A DNA stretch of 64,000 nucleotides from an uncultured Alistipes sp. (GCA_944321965.1 CALUNH010000006.1:35791-99790); one strand, 5' to 3'; shown: positions 54,884 to 63,930, numbered from the stretch's first letter. Translations and numbers: made by a program. The notes: generated by a model from the sequence alone, not told the origin.

Positions 54884-55476
54884 GATCGTTGGCGGGATTC
54901 GAGGGTGAAACGCCGGTCGAGTTCCGCCACCGCGGGTTCGAGGTCCGATTCGAAGATGTTCACCACCGCATAGTCGGCCCGGTCGCGCAGCGTATCGTCG
55001 TCCAGCTGGGCCGCCATCCGGCGCCGCACCGCCTCCTCGTCGCAGCCGTCGCGGCGGCACGTGCGCGAAAGCCGCAACTCCAGCGGAGCCAGCACCGCAA
55101 CCGTCCGGTCCACGGCATCCTCCAGCCCCGCCTCGAAGAGAATCGCACTCTCCAACACCACGTAGGGGCCCGTCTGCCGTTCGGCCCACGCCGCAAAATC
55201 CGAACGCACCGCCGGATGGACCAGCGCATTCAGATCAGCCAACGCCTGCGCATCCGAAAAGACCCGCCCGGCCAGGTAACGCCGGTTCAGCACCCCGTCC
55301 ACGTAGGACTCCGACCCGAAACGGGCCGTAATGCCCGCACGTAGCGCCCCGTTCTCCGTCATCAGCCGCTTGGCCTCCCGGTCCGAATCGTAAACCGCGA
55401 TGCCCCGCTGTGCGAAAAGGCGGCATACGGTGCTCTTCCCGCTCCCGATACCGCCCGTAATCCCCACCTTCATCAT
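54880..55476 (-). CDS. coaE: Dephospho-CoA kinase
   Basis: 198 aa from the first of two adjacent ATGs (55476), which overlaps the YbbR-like stop (ATGA). Walker A GGIGSGKST, DSDREAKRL (CoA-site Asp) and VLESAILFEAG follow the family. Final step of CoA synthesis. Confidence 0.94.
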   Translation of the reverse strand: MMKVGITGGIGSGKSTVCRLFAQRGIAVYDSDREAKRLMTENGALRAGITARFGSESYVDGVLNRRYLAGRVFSDAQALADLNALVHPAVRSDFAAWAERQTGPYVVLESAILFEAGLEDAVDRTVAVLAPLELRLSRTCRRDGCDEEAVRRRMAAQLDDDTLRDRADYAVVNIFESDLEPAVAELDRRFTLESRQRS

Positions 55477-55901
55477 GACCTCAACTTCGACTTGGAGACC
55501 GTTTCCGACTTCGGCTCCGGACGGTCGATCTCCGGAATATCCTTGATCGAGACGATCTTGATATCGCTGAAACGCGGCGCAAGAGCATCCTGCAACGACT
55601 GCGGATCGATGACCAGTTTCCCTTCGTGACCCTCCTCCTGCGAAGGGTGCGTCTTCAACTCCGACAACGGGATCCGAAGCCGCTTGTTCATGTAGACCCG
55701 GTAGCCGAAAAGGTTCGTGCCGATCCCCTCGACCACGCACGTCACCTCGAAGGGCTGGCCCTCGACACTGACCCGCACCGTCTGTTCCGTCGTATAGGTA
55801 TAACTCAGTTTGGCGATGTACCAGAGAATGAACGACGCCACCAGCAACGCCAGAAAAACCGGCGAAACATAGCGGCGCATCCAATGCAGCAGATTTTCCA
55901 T
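55473..55901 (-). CDS. Short YbbR/CdaR-like membrane protein
   Basis: 142 aa from the ATG at 55901. One membrane helix (MENLLHWMRRYVSPVFLALLVASFILWYIAKLSY) is followed by about 100 residues that resemble the start of YbbR domains (VRVSVEGQPFEVTCVVEGIGTNLFGYRVYMNKRLRIPLSEL). Related proteins beside coaE in other Bacteroidales are usually about twice this length, so one or more YbbR domains are missing. It heads the coaE-folP-lolD unit and has a clear promoter with a palindrome. Confidence 0.72.
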   Translation of the reverse strand: MENLLHWMRRYVSPVFLALLVASFILWYIAKLSYTYTTEQTVRVSVEGQPFEVTCVVEGIGTNLFGYRVYMNKRLRIPLSELKTHPSQEEGHEGKLVIDPQSLQDALAPRFSDIKIVSIKDIPEIDRPEPKSETVSKSKLRS

Positions 55902-55924
55902 ACTATGACCTCTATTTTTGGAGA

Positions 55925-55955
55925 CAAAGGTAAAAAATAAATGCCAATTTGGCAA
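55925..55955 (-). promoter_or_regulatory. Promoter of the YbbR-coaE-folP-lolD unit with palindrome TGCCAATTTGGCA
   Basis: Minus strand TTG (55955-55953), 20-nt spacer, TACCTTTG (55932-55925). Between the two elements lies the inverted repeat TGCCAA-T-TTGGCA (55942-55954). The dnaK promoter has a similar 13-mer. Confidence 0.7.
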
Positions 55956-55983
55956 CGGGATTCCGCGGCGGGAACCCCCGATG

Positions 55984-56472
55984 TCAGAATCCCGTGCCGT
56001 TGGCCGCCAGCACATGGCCGTTCAGGTAGGTCGCGAAGAGCAGCCACACCAGATAGGGAACGAACAGCCAACCCGCAGGACGTTCGTGACGCAACGCCCG
56101 GAACAGGTAGAGCGCCGCCAGAAGATCGAGTATCACGATATCCAGCATCCCCAGCAGCGGATTCCGGAACGTGAAGAACAGCACGCTCCACGCAAAATTG
56201 AAGGCCAGCTGCGCCGTCCACAACCGCAGCAGCGGCCGCCGCAGCGAAGAGTCCGAAGTGGCCGTCAGTCCCCCCGCAACCCCGATACAGAGGTACAGCA
56301 CGCTCCAGGCAATCGGGAAAACAATGCCCGGAGGCGTCAGCGGCGACTTCTCCAGCAGCGGATACCACTCCCGCATGGCCGAAGCCTGCAACAGCGACGA
56401 AACACCGCCCACGGCAAAGCACAACACCGTGAACAGCACACAGGCCCAAAAGCGCCTTTGAGGTCGTTTCAT
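55984..56472 (-). CDS. tspO: TspO/MBR family membrane protein
   Basis: 162 aa from the ATG at 56472. Five hydrophobic helices with the TspO pattern WYPLLEKSPLTPPGIVFPIAWSVLYLCIG in the second helix and loop and LWTAQLAFNFAWSVLFF later. TspO proteins bind porphyrins and may export or break them down. It follows the small membrane protein by 16 bp. Confidence 0.88.
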   Translation of the reverse strand: MKRPQRRFWACVLFTVLCFAVGGVSSLLQASAMREWYPLLEKSPLTPPGIVFPIAWSVLYLCIGVAGGLTATSDSSLRRPLLRLWTAQLAFNFAWSVLFFTFRNPLLGMLDIVILDLLAALYLFRALRHERPAGWLFVPYLVWLLFATYLNGHVLAANGTGF

Positions 56473-56488
56473 AATCGGGAAATCAAAA

Positions 56489-56737
56489 TCACCGGTCGAA
56501 CGAATCGTGTCCCCCGGTTTTGACAATCTTGTTGTAAAGTCCCATAATCAGCAGCGGAGAGGCCAGCTGCCCTACCAGAATCGAGGCCCGTTTGCAGCCT
56601 CCCAGCATCAGCCCCGTCGAAAGCGCCAGGGCACTCATCCCCCCGATCAGATAGGCAATCGACGGAATCCGCGACGTGCGATTCTCAACGGCAACGGTAA
56701 TCGTGCCTTCGTGGCTCTTTTCACTCTTTTCAGTCAT
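56489..56737 (-). CDS. Small two-helix membrane protein
   Basis: 82 aa from the ATG at 56737 (MTEKSEKSHEGTITVAVENRTSRIP). Two hydrophobic segments (IPSIAYLIGGMSALALSTGLMLGG and ASILVGQLASPLLIMGLY) are separated by a short basic turn. No family assigned. It is the first gene of the TspO pair. Confidence 0.7.
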   Translation of the reverse strand: MTEKSEKSHEGTITVAVENRTSRIPSIAYLIGGMSALALSTGLMLGGCKRASILVGQLASPLLIMGLYNKIVKTGGHDSFDR

Positions 56738-56823
56738 GGTCGGAAATTTTTGGTACATCCCCGGTTTCGCAAAAAACATGCCGAGCACCCGCCTCCGGCT
56801 CCATTCCACCCTGACTCCAGGCG

Positions 56824-56872
56824 AGGACAAAGGCCGCTCCCCTGGCAGAGGAACGGCCCTTTGTCCAAACTT
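56824..56872 (-). terminator. Hairpin after secDF
   Basis: GACAAAGGCCG / CGGCCCTTTGTC inverted repeat about 15 bp past the secDF stop. It lacks a long T-run, so termination may be partial. Confidence 0.5.
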
Positions 56873-56885
56873 GGTCCGAAAACGA

Positions 56886-59800
56886 CTACTTCTCGTCGTC
56901 GATCTTCGCACGCTTCGCCATCAGGTCGTAGGCAACCGGCGTGGCGATGAAGATCGTGGCCGCCGTACCGACAATCACACCGATGATCAGCGCGAAGATG
57001 AAGCCGCGGATCGTCTCGCCGCCGAAGAAGACGATCGCCAGCAGCGTTACGAGCGTCGTACCCGACGTATTGATCGTACGCGACAGCGTCGAGTTGATGG
57101 CGTTGTTCACGTTCTCCTTCAGGTTGCGCTTCGGATAGAGACCCAGGTACTCGCGGATACGGTCGAAGACCACCACCGTGTCGTTGATCGCGTAACCGAT
57201 GATCGTCAGGATCGCGGCGATGAACGCCTGGTTCACCTCCAGGTTGAAAGGCAGGATGCCGTAGAACATCGAGAAGATACCGATGATCAGCAGCGCGTTG
57301 ATGGCCAGAGCCAGCGTGGCGCCCGTAGCCCACTGCCAGCGCTTGAAGCGGAACGTGATGTAGAGTCCGATGGCGATCAGCGAGAAGAGCACCGAGTAGA
57401 TGGCGTTCCACGTCATGTCATTGGCGATCGAAGGACCGATCTTGTCGGCCGTCAGAATACCGTTCACGTCGGTCTGCGTGCTGCGGAACTGGTCGAAGGT
57501 GATCGGATACGAGTAGAGCGACTTCAGGGCGTCATAAATGACCTGCTCGACCTCGGCCGTAGCCTCATCCGACATGTCGTCGTAACGGTACTGCGTCACG
57601 ATACGCATCTGGTTCTCGTTGCCGTACTGCTTCACCTCGAAGCTGATCGACGAAGCATCGGCCGTCGGGATCTGCGAGAAGGTCTCCTCCATGTTCGCAC
57701 GGACCGCCTCAGCCGACACGGGCTTGTCGAAACGAACGACATAGGCACGACCGCCCGTAAACTCGGCCCCGAGGTTCAGACCACGCACGAAGAACGATGC
57801 GACCGACAGGACGATCGCCACTACGGAGATCACATAGGCGATCTTGCGCTTGCTGAGGAAGTCGACATGCGTATTGCAGAGGAAGTTCTCCGACCACTTG
57901 TGCGAGAAGGAGATCGAGCCCCACTTGGCAACGATCCACTCGATCAAGAGGCGCGTGATGAAGATCGAGCAGAAGATCGACGTAATGATACCGATGATCA
58001 GCGTCGTGGCGAAGCCCTGCACCGGACCCGTTCCGAAGACAAAGAGCACGATACCCGTGATGATCGTCGTCAACTGTCCGTCGATGATCGCCGAGTAGGC
58101 CCTTGAGAAACCGTCCTTGATGGCCAGCGAGATGCCCTTGCCCTCGCGGAGCTCCTCCTTGATACGTTCGTAGATGATCACGTTCGCATCGACGGCCATA
58201 CCCATCGTCAGCACGATACCCGCGATACCCGGCAGCGTCAGCACGGCGCCGAACGACGCCAGGACGCCCATCAGCAGGAAGACGTTCACCAGCAGCGCAA
58301 TGTCGGCCATCCAGCCCGCCGTCTTGTAGAAGAGGCTCATGTAGAGCAGCACCAGGATGAAGGCGATCACGAACGACAGCATACCGGCGTTGATCGACTC
58401 CTGACCCAGCGACGGTCCGACAACCGTATCCTGAATGATCTTCGCGGGAGCCGGAACCTTACCCGAGTTGAGCACGTTGGCCAGGTCCTGCGCCTCCTGG
58501 ATCGTGAAGTCGCCCGTAATCTGCGACTGTCCCTTGTCGATCTTCGTATTGACGCGCGGAGCCGAGTAGACATAGCCGTCGAGGACGATGGCAATGCACT
58601 TGCCGATGTTCTCGCCCGTCAGGCGGGCCCACTCCTGGGTGCCTTCGGCGTTCATCGTCATCGAGACCTCCGCCGTGGCGCCGCGCTGGGCATACTGCTC
58701 GCGGGCGTCCGTCACGACCGAACCGTCCAGCGGGGCCTTGCCGTCGGGCGTCGTCACCTTGATGGCGTAGAGGTAGTAGCGGCCGTCGATGTGGTCGTCA
58801 CCCTTCACGCCCCACTTGAAGAGGATGTCCGCAGGGAAGAGTTCGAGCACCTCCGGGCGCGACAGATATTCGTTCACCGCAGCCATGTCGGCCTTGTAGG
58901 CGGCTCCGATGGCGGCTCCGCCCGCATAGTTGGGATCCAGCACGGCGAAGAGCGGGTTCTGCTCCCGGTCGAAATGGTCCGTCTGAACCGCATCGGCCGA
59001 AGCCGTGGAATCGGCCCCGATCTCACCGATCAGGCCCTGATCCTCCGTGGCGGCAGCCTCCGCTGCGGGGGTCTCCTCCGCAACCGGCTCCGTCTGTGCG
59101 GCAGCCTGCGTCAACTCATCCTTGAGCAGCTTGTCGGCCGAAACCAGCGCCGGAATCACCTCGTTGGCATCATACGTCAGCCAGAACTCCAGCGATGCCG
59201 TTCCCTGCAGCAGGTCACGGACGCGCTGAGGCTCCTTCACGCCCGGCAGCTCCACCAGAATGCGGTGCGAGTTCGGAAGCCGCATGATGTTGGGCTGCGT
59301 CACGCCGAAATGGTCGATACGGCTGCGCAGTACGTTGAACGACGCGCCGATAGCCGCTTCGGTCTCCCGCTTGAGCACCTTCTCCACATCGGCATCCGTG
59401 CTTTCGAGCGTGATGTCCTGACGGTCCGGGCTCACGAAGATCTCCGCAATGGGACGGCCGTTCGACAGACGCGAATAGGCCTTCACGAAGTCCCCGATAT
59501 AGTCGCTCGACGTACCCTGCTTCATCGCCTCGTTGGCCTCGGCAATCGCCTCCATGAAGGCAGGATCGTTCTGGCTGTCGCCCGCAAGCGCCTTCACCAC
59601 ATCCTCGACCTGCACCTCCAGCATGACGTTCATTCCGCCCTTCAGGTCCAGACCCAGGTTCAGCTCCTTCTCCTTGCACTCCTTATAGGTGAACTTCCGG
59701 ATGCCCAGGTTGTAGACCGACAGGTTCTGAATCGAATCGAGGTAATGCTGTTCGGCCGCCGACTGTTCGTCGATGGGGAACTGTGCGGCGTACTCCGCCG

Positions 59801-59903
59801 CCTTCTTCTCCACGCTCCGCGTCTTGAACGTGAACGAGAGTTGATAAACACATGCGAGGCCCAGCAGGACCGCGATGAGTTTAATGAAACCTTTACTTTG
59901 CAT
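56886..59903 (-). CDS. secDF: Fused protein-export membrane protein SecDF
   Basis: 1005 aa. SecD part: signal helix, the first periplasmic domain with LNLGLDLKGGMNVMLEV, and six helices; SecF part: second periplasmic domain with FVRGLNLGAEFTGGRAYVVRFDKPV and six helices. SecDF uses the proton gradient to pull proteins through SecYEG. A low-complexity segment rich in Ala, Glu, Thr and Pro (about 270-305) extends the first periplasmic domain. The one-gene SecDF is the rule in Bacteroidota. Confidence 0.95.
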   Translation of the reverse strand: MQSKGFIKLIAVLLGLACVYQLSFTFKTRSVEKKAAEYAAQFPIDEQSAAEQHYLDSIQNLSVYNLGIRKFTYKECKEKELNLGLDLKGGMNVMLEVQVEDVVKALAGDSQNDPAFMEAIAEANEAMKQGTSSDYIGDFVKAYSRLSNGRPIAEIFVSPDRQDITLESTDADVEKVLKRETEAAIGASFNVLRSRIDHFGVTQPNIMRLPNSHRILVELPGVKEPQRVRDLLQGTASLEFWLTYDANEVIPALVSADKLLKDELTQAAAQTEPVAEETPAAEAAATEDQGLIGEIGADSTASADAVQTDHFDREQNPLFAVLDPNYAGGAAIGAAYKADMAAVNEYLSRPEVLELFPADILFKWGVKGDDHIDGRYYLYAIKVTTPDGKAPLDGSVVTDAREQYAQRGATAEVSMTMNAEGTQEWARLTGENIGKCIAIVLDGYVYSAPRVNTKIDKGQSQITGDFTIQEAQDLANVLNSGKVPAPAKIIQDTVVGPSLGQESINAGMLSFVIAFILVLLYMSLFYKTAGWMADIALLVNVFLLMGVLASFGAVLTLPGIAGIVLTMGMAVDANVIIYERIKEELREGKGISLAIKDGFSRAYSAIIDGQLTTIITGIVLFVFGTGPVQGFATTLIIGIITSIFCSIFITRLLIEWIVAKWGSISFSHKWSENFLCNTHVDFLSKRKIAYVISVVAIVLSVASFFVRGLNLGAEFTGGRAYVVRFDKPVSAEAVRANMEETFSQIPTADASSISFEVKQYGNENQMRIVTQYRYDDMSDEATAEVEQVIYDALKSLYSYPITFDQFRSTQTDVNGILTADKIGPSIANDMTWNAIYSVLFSLIAIGLYITFRFKRWQWATGATLALAINALLIIGIFSMFYGILPFNLEVNQAFIAAILTIIGYAINDTVVVFDRIREYLGLYPKRNLKENVNNAINSTLSRTINTSGTTLVTLLAIVFFGGETIRGFIFALIIGVIVGTAATIFIATPVAYDLMAKRAKIDDEK

Positions 59904-60108
59904 TGGAATGGAAAATAGTTGTTATTATGTTATTTATTAGTCATTACGCACAATAGCACGCAAAGATAGAAAAAAAAGTATTAATTCATGCGGTTTCCGA
60001 GGCAGAAAATGCCCCCGAAGGCAAAATTATCCCGCCCGACGGCAATCCTCCGTCCCGAAAAACTCGAAGCGATGCTTTTTGCGAAAAAAAACGTATTTTT
60101 GACCCCAC
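59904..60108. other. Divergent promoter region secDF / EamA permease
   Basis: 205 bp without a gene. Minus -7 TATCTTTG at 59968-59961 for secDF; plus -7 TATTTTTG at 60094-60101 only 7 nt before the permease ATG. Confidence 0.6.
60094..60101 (+). promoter_or_regulatory. -7 element next to the EamA start codon
   Basis: TATTTTTG ends 7 nt before the ATG at 60109. If used, the mRNA would begin at or within 2 nt of the start codon (leaderless). A TTTG lies 12 nt upstream, too close for a -33. Confidence 0.4.
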
Positions 60109-60990
60109 ATGCAGCAGACTCCCTCATACCGGTACCACCTCGCGGCGCTCTTCTCCGTCTTCGTCTGGGGCGCGACCTTCGTCTCCACGAAGGTCCTCAT
60201 CGCACACGGACTCAACCCCGCCGAGATCTTCATCCTGCGATTCGCCATGGCCTACCTCTGCATCCTCCCCCTGGCCCGCGGACGCCTCTTCGCCGAAAAC
60301 CTCCGCGACGAAGCCCTCCTGCTCGCGGCCGGAGTCTGCGGAGGCTCGTTCTACTTCCTGACCGAAAACATGGCTCTCGAATTCGCCCCGGCCTCGAACG
60401 TCTCGCTGATCGTCTGCACGGCTCCCGTCTGGACCGCCCTCGTGCTGAGCATCCTCGACCCCGCCGAACGCATGTCACGCCGCCAGATCCTCGGATCGGC
60501 CCTCGCCTTCGCAGGCATGGTCCTCGTGGTCCTCAACGGTCGTTTCGTCCTGCACCTCTCCCCACGCGGAGACCTGCTCGCACTCTGCGCCGCATGGCTC
60601 TGGGTATTCTACTCGATGGCCGTCAAACGCCTCGCAGGGCGCTACCCCGCACTCTTCATCACCCGCAAGGTCTTCTTCTACGGGCTCCTGACCATCCTCC
60701 CGGTCTTCGCGCTGAAGCCCTTCGACGTCCCGTGGCACCTCCTCACACAACCCGCCGTCTGGGGAAACCTCCTCTTCCTCGGAATCGTCGCCTCGATGCT
60801 CTGCTACCTGCTCTGGAATGCCGCCATGCTCCGGCTCGGGGCCGTGCGGACCACCAACTACATCTACCTCAACCCCCTGGTCACGATCCTCACCGCGGCC
60901 CTCTGCATCGACGAACGAATCACCCCCGTGGCACTGGCCGGAGCCGCCCTGATCCTCTACGGCATGTGGCGCGCCGAACGGACTCAGTGA
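60109..60990 (+). CDS. EamA/DMT-family permease
   Basis: 293 aa, ten helices in two EamA halves, with WGATFVSTKVLI in the first helix and TNYIYLNPLVTILTAALCIDERITPVALAGAALILYG at the end, both typical of the family. Substrate unknown. It differs from the permease at 31662-32651 and lacks the basic tail. Its last 7 bp overlap the convergent SMR gene. Confidence 0.86.
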   Translation: MQQTPSYRYHLAALFSVFVWGATFVSTKVLIAHGLNPAEIFILRFAMAYLCILPLARGRLFAENLRDEALLLAAGVCGGSFYFLTENMALEFAPASNVSLIVCTAPVWTALVLSILDPAERMSRRQILGSALAFAGMVLVVLNGRFVLHLSPRGDLLALCAAWLWVFYSMAVKRLAGRYPALFITRKVFFYGLLTILPVFALKPFDVPWHLLTQPAVWGNLLFLGIVASMLCYLLWNAAMLRLGAVRTTNYIYLNPLVTILTAALCIDERITPVALAGAALILYGMWRAERTQ

Positions 60991-61304
60991 GCCAGTTTCA
61001 GCCCCACGATCCCGATGATGACCAGCGACAGAAAAAACATCCGCCAGAAGGTCACCGCATCGTGGAAAAAGAGAATGCCGATGAGCACCGTGCCGATCCC
61101 GCCGATCCCCGTCCATACCAGGTAGGCCGTCCCCATCGGGATTTCACGCTGCGCCCAATAGAGAAACAGCCCGCTCACCCCCATCGAGACGACCGACAGC
61201 AACAGAAACAACACGTGATAACGCGGCGAAAGCCCCGCCAGTTTGAAGCCCAGGGGCCAACCGATCTCGAACAGCCCCGCCAATACCAGGTAAATCCATG
61301 CCAT
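60984..61304 (-). CDS. Small multidrug resistance (SMR) pump, Gdx/SugE subtype
   Basis: 106 aa, four helices. The family Glu is at position 13 (AGLFEIGWPLGFK) and Lys21 follows as in the guanidinium exporter subgroup. GGIGTVLIGILFFHDAVTFWRMFFLSLVIIGIVGLKL is the usual last part. It works as a dual-topology dimer. No guanidine riboswitch is visible upstream. The promoter lies at 61325-61356. Confidence 0.85.
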   Translation of the reverse strand: MAWIYLVLAGLFEIGWPLGFKLAGLSPRYHVLFLLLSVVSMGVSGLFLYWAQREIPMGTAYLVWTGIGGIGTVLIGILFFHDAVTFWRMFFLSLVIIGIVGLKLAH

Positions 61305-61324
61305 ATCCAGTCATTTTGGTGTCG

Positions 61325-61356
61325 CAAAAATAAGAAATATTCCCTCCCGCAACAAA
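61325..61356 (-). promoter_or_regulatory. Promoter of the SMR gene
   Basis: Minus strand TTTG, 20-nt spacer, TATTTTTG (61332-61325). Leader about 14 nt. Confidence 0.7.
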
Positions 61357-61392
61357 TCCCGCCGCCAGGCCCTCGTCCTCCCGGCGCCCCAC

Positions 61393-61428
61393 GAAAAAAG
61401 GACGCATCCCCGTCTCCGGGAATGCGCC
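61393..61428 (-). terminator. Terminator of dnaK
   Basis: Minus strand GGGCGCATTCCCGG / CCGGGGATGCGTCC-type hairpin (61428-61399) followed by six T. Confidence 0.8.
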
Positions 61429-61480
61429 CTTCCTGTTTTCAGGCTTTCGGCCGGCCCCCCCGAAAGGGAACCCTTCCGCC

Positions 61481-63397
61481 TTATTTCACCTCCTCGAACT
61501 CGACGTCCTCGGGCTGGCTCTTGCCGTCCTGCTGACCGGCATTCGACTGCTGCCCCGCATTGGACTGTGCGCCCTGCTGCTGGCTCTGCTGGGCCTGCTG
61601 CGCCGAGTAGATATCCTGCGAAGCGGCCTGCCAGGCGGCGTTCAACTCCGAAATCGCCGTGTCGATGGCTGCCACGTCGGCGTTCTTGTGCGCCTCCTTC
61701 AGCTTGCCGAGAGCCGTCTCGATGGCCGCCTTCTTGTCGGCAGGCAGCTTGTCGCCGTACTCCTTCAGCTGCTTCTCCGTGGCGAAGATGTTCGAATCGG
61801 CAGCATTGATCTTGTCGATACGCTCCTTCTCGGCCTTGTCCTTCGCCTCGTTGGCCTTCGCCTCGTCGCGCATCCGCTGGATCTCCTGCTCGGTCAGACC
61901 CGACGATGCCTCGATACGGATCTTCTGCTCCTTGCCCGTGCCCTTGTCCTTGGCCGAGACATTCAGAATACCGTTGGCGTCGATGTCGAACGTCACCTCG
62001 ATCTGCGGAACACCGCGCGGCGCGGCCGGAATGCCGTCCAGGTGGAAGCGCCCGATCGACTTGTTGTCACGCGCCAGCGGACGCTCGCCCTGGCAGACGT
62101 TGATCTCCACCGAAGGCTGGTTGTCGGCTGCCGTCGAGAAGACCTCCGACTTGCGCGTCGGGATCGTCGTGTTGGCGTCGATCAGCTTGGTCATCACACC
62201 GCCCAGCGTCTCGATACCCAGCGACAGCGGCGTAACGTCCAGCAGAAGCACGTCCTTCACCTCGCCCGTCAGCACACCTCCCTGGATGGCAGCGCCGATG
62301 GCCACGACCTCGTCGGGGTTCACCGACTTGTTGGGCGTCTTGCCGAAGAAATCCTCCACGATCTTCTGGATCGCCGGAATACGGGTCGAACCGCCCACGA
62401 GGATCACCTCGTCGATCTGCGAAGCGGTCAGGCCCGCGTCACGCAGCGCCAGTTTGCACGGCTCGACCGTCTTGCGGATCAGATGGTCGCACAACTGCTC
62501 GAACTTCGCACGGGTCAGCGTCATCACCAGGTGCTGCGGAATCCCGTTCACCGGCATGATGTACGGCAGGTTGATCTCCGTGGTCGTCGACGACGAAAGC
62601 TCGATCTTCGCCTTCTCGGCAGCCTCCTTCAGACGCTGCAGCGCCATCGGGTCCTCCCGCAGGTCGATGCCGTGCTCGGCCTTGAACGACTCGGCCATGT
62701 AGTCGATCAGCACGTGGTCGAAATCATCACCACCGAGGTGCGTGTCGCCGTTCGTGGACTTCACCTCGAAGACGCCGTCGCCCAGCTCCAGAATCGAGAT
62801 ATCGAACGTTCCGCCGCCCAGGTCGTACACGGCGATCTTCATGTCGTTGTTCTTCTTGTCCAGACCGTAGGCCAGTGCAGCAGCCGTCGGCTCGTTGATG
62901 ATTCGGCGAACCTTCAGACCCGCGATCTCGCCCGCCTCCTTCGTAGCCTGACGCTGCGAGTCGGAGAAGTAGGCCGGAACCGTGATCACGGCCTCCGTGA
63001 CCTCCTGGCCCAGATAATCCTCGGCCGTCTTCTTCATCTTCTGCAGGATAATGGCCGAAATCTCCTGAGGCGTGTACTGGCGGCCGTCGATGTCTACACG
63101 CGGCGTGTTGTTGTCGCCACGCACGATCGAATACGGAGCACGCGCAATGTCCGCCGTTACCTTATCATACGTCTCGCCCATGAAGCGCTTGATCGAGAAG
63201 ACCGTCCGCTTCGGGTTCGTAATAGCCTGACGCTTTGCAGGGTCACCCACCTTGCGCTCGCCTTCCGACGTGAACGCTACAACCGACGGAGTCGTGCGGT
63301 GTCCCTCCGAGTTCGGAATCACGACGGGCTCGTTGCCCTCCATCACTGCCACGCAGGAGTTCGTGGTTCCCAAGTCAATACCAATAATCTTTGCCAT
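61481..63397 (-). CDS. dnaK: Chaperone DnaK (Hsp70)
   Basis: 638 aa. Phosphate-1 motif [15 protein letters not shown], phosphate-2 [16 protein letters not shown], adenosine motif [14 protein letters not shown], linker [16 protein letters not shown], then the substrate-binding domain and lid. The C-terminal tail is rich in Gln, Ala and Asn (about 600-630) and ends EFEEVK. Core chaperone. The upstream region carries a palindrome rather than a plain consensus promoter. Confidence 0.97.
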   Translation of the reverse strand: MAKIIGIDLGTTNSCVAVMEGNEPVVIPNSEGHRTTPSVVAFTSEGERKVGDPAKRQAITNPKRTVFSIKRFMGETYDKVTADIARAPYSIVRGDNNTPRVDIDGRQYTPQEISAIILQKMKKTAEDYLGQEVTEAVITVPAYFSDSQRQATKEAGEIAGLKVRRIINEPTAAALAYGLDKKNNDMKIAVYDLGGGTFDISILELGDGVFEVKSTNGDTHLGGDDFDHVLIDYMAESFKAEHGIDLREDPMALQRLKEAAEKAKIELSSSTTTEINLPYIMPVNGIPQHLVMTLTRAKFEQLCDHLIRKTVEPCKLALRDAGLTASQIDEVILVGGSTRIPAIQKIVEDFFGKTPNKSVNPDEVVAIGAAIQGGVLTGEVKDVLLLDVTPLSLGIETLGGVMTKLIDANTTIPTRKSEVFSTAADNQPSVEINVCQGERPLARDNKSIGRFHLDGIPAAPRGVPQIEVTFDIDANGILNVSAKDKGTGKEQKIRIEASSGLTEQEIQRMRDEAKANEAKDKAEKERIDKINAADSNIFATEKQLKEYGDKLPADKKAAIETALGKLKEAHKNADVAAIDTAISELNAAWQAASQDIYSAQQAQQSQQQGAQSNAGQQSNAGQQDGKSQPEDVEFEEVK

Positions 63398-63493
63398 AAT
63401 CGTAAATATGTTTTAATTGTTCGTAATTCGTTTTTCGAGCCTCCGGTCCTCCACCCTTCCGGGTCCGGCCGTCGGTTACGTCCCTACCTTACA

Positions 63494-63544
63494 CAAAGGT
63501 CGTACCAATCGATATTCTCTGCCAATTTGTCAGTCCTTTGGCAG
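63494..63544 (-). promoter_or_regulatory. dnaK promoter with overlapping palindrome
   Basis: Minus strand: a TTGG (63525-63522), about 20-nt spacer and GACCTTTG (63501-63494), a promoter in which the -7 departs from TAnnTTTG at the first base. The TTGG is the inner arm of the inverted repeat CTGCCAA (63519-63525), 12-nt spacer, TTGGCAG (63538-63544). The position favours control of the -33. Confidence 0.55.
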
Positions 63545-63595
63545 AAACCACCCTCTTTTCCGCTCCTTCGCCTCCTTTTCCCCGGCATTTTGTCA

Positions 63596-63720
63596 CCCGG
63601 CTAAGAGCCGGGCTCTATGGGCGAAGGGATGTTGAAAGGATCGGAAGCAAATCACCGCTCCCGACCGTCGGACGCGGATTCACGCTGCGGAAACCTCACA
63701 AAGGTTCAGCAGCGTGAATC
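63596..63720. repeat. Modular hairpin-capped repeat, copy R3
   Basis: Left cap CCCGGCT-AAG-AGCCGGG (63596-63612), then CTCTATGGGC and a 53-bp block (63619-63671) that matches R1 13044-13096 with one change. The right half is different: a perfect 15-bp inverted repeat GCGGATTCACGCTGC / GCAGCGTGAATCCGC replaces the standard cap. Confidence 0.75.
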
Positions 63721-63738
63721 CGCATACGAGGGTCGCAC

Positions 63739-63809
63739 ACTCCCCGTCATTCCCCGCTTGACGGGGAATCCATCATAGTGCGACCCGGATTTCCGCTCAA
63801 GGCGGAAAT
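63739..63809. repeat. Hairpins between R3 and R4
   Basis: ATTCCCCG / CGGGGAAT around CTTGA, and GATTTCCGC / GCGGAAATC around TCAAG. No gene. Confidence 0.6.
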
Positions 63810-63930
63810 CGGGCTTAAGAAGCCCGTTTTAGGGGCGAATGGATGTTGAAAGGTTCCGATCCGGTTCCGCACCTCGGCCGTCGAAGCGCGGAACCGGATC
63901 GGAAACCATTCACTTGCTCCCGCGCGGCAG
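63810..63930. repeat. Modular hairpin-capped repeat, copy R4
   Basis: Left cap CGGGCTT-AAG-AAGCCCG (63810-63826) then TTTTAGGGGC and the start of the inner block (GCGAATGGATGTTGAAAGG). The inner part then forms a long inverted repeat of GGTTCCGATCCGGTTCCGC (near 63852) with its complement near 63885-63905. Right boundary not clear; the remaining bases to 64000 show nothing I can name. Confidence 0.65.

Noticed and set aside
61305-61480. Guanidine riboswitch before the SMR pump
   Set aside because: The pump's leader is only about 14 nt, too short to hold any known guanidine riboswitch.
63596-63930. tRNA or rRNA gene
   Set aside because: The hairpins do not form a cloverleaf and no GGTTCGAATCC-like T-arm with a CCA end is present.
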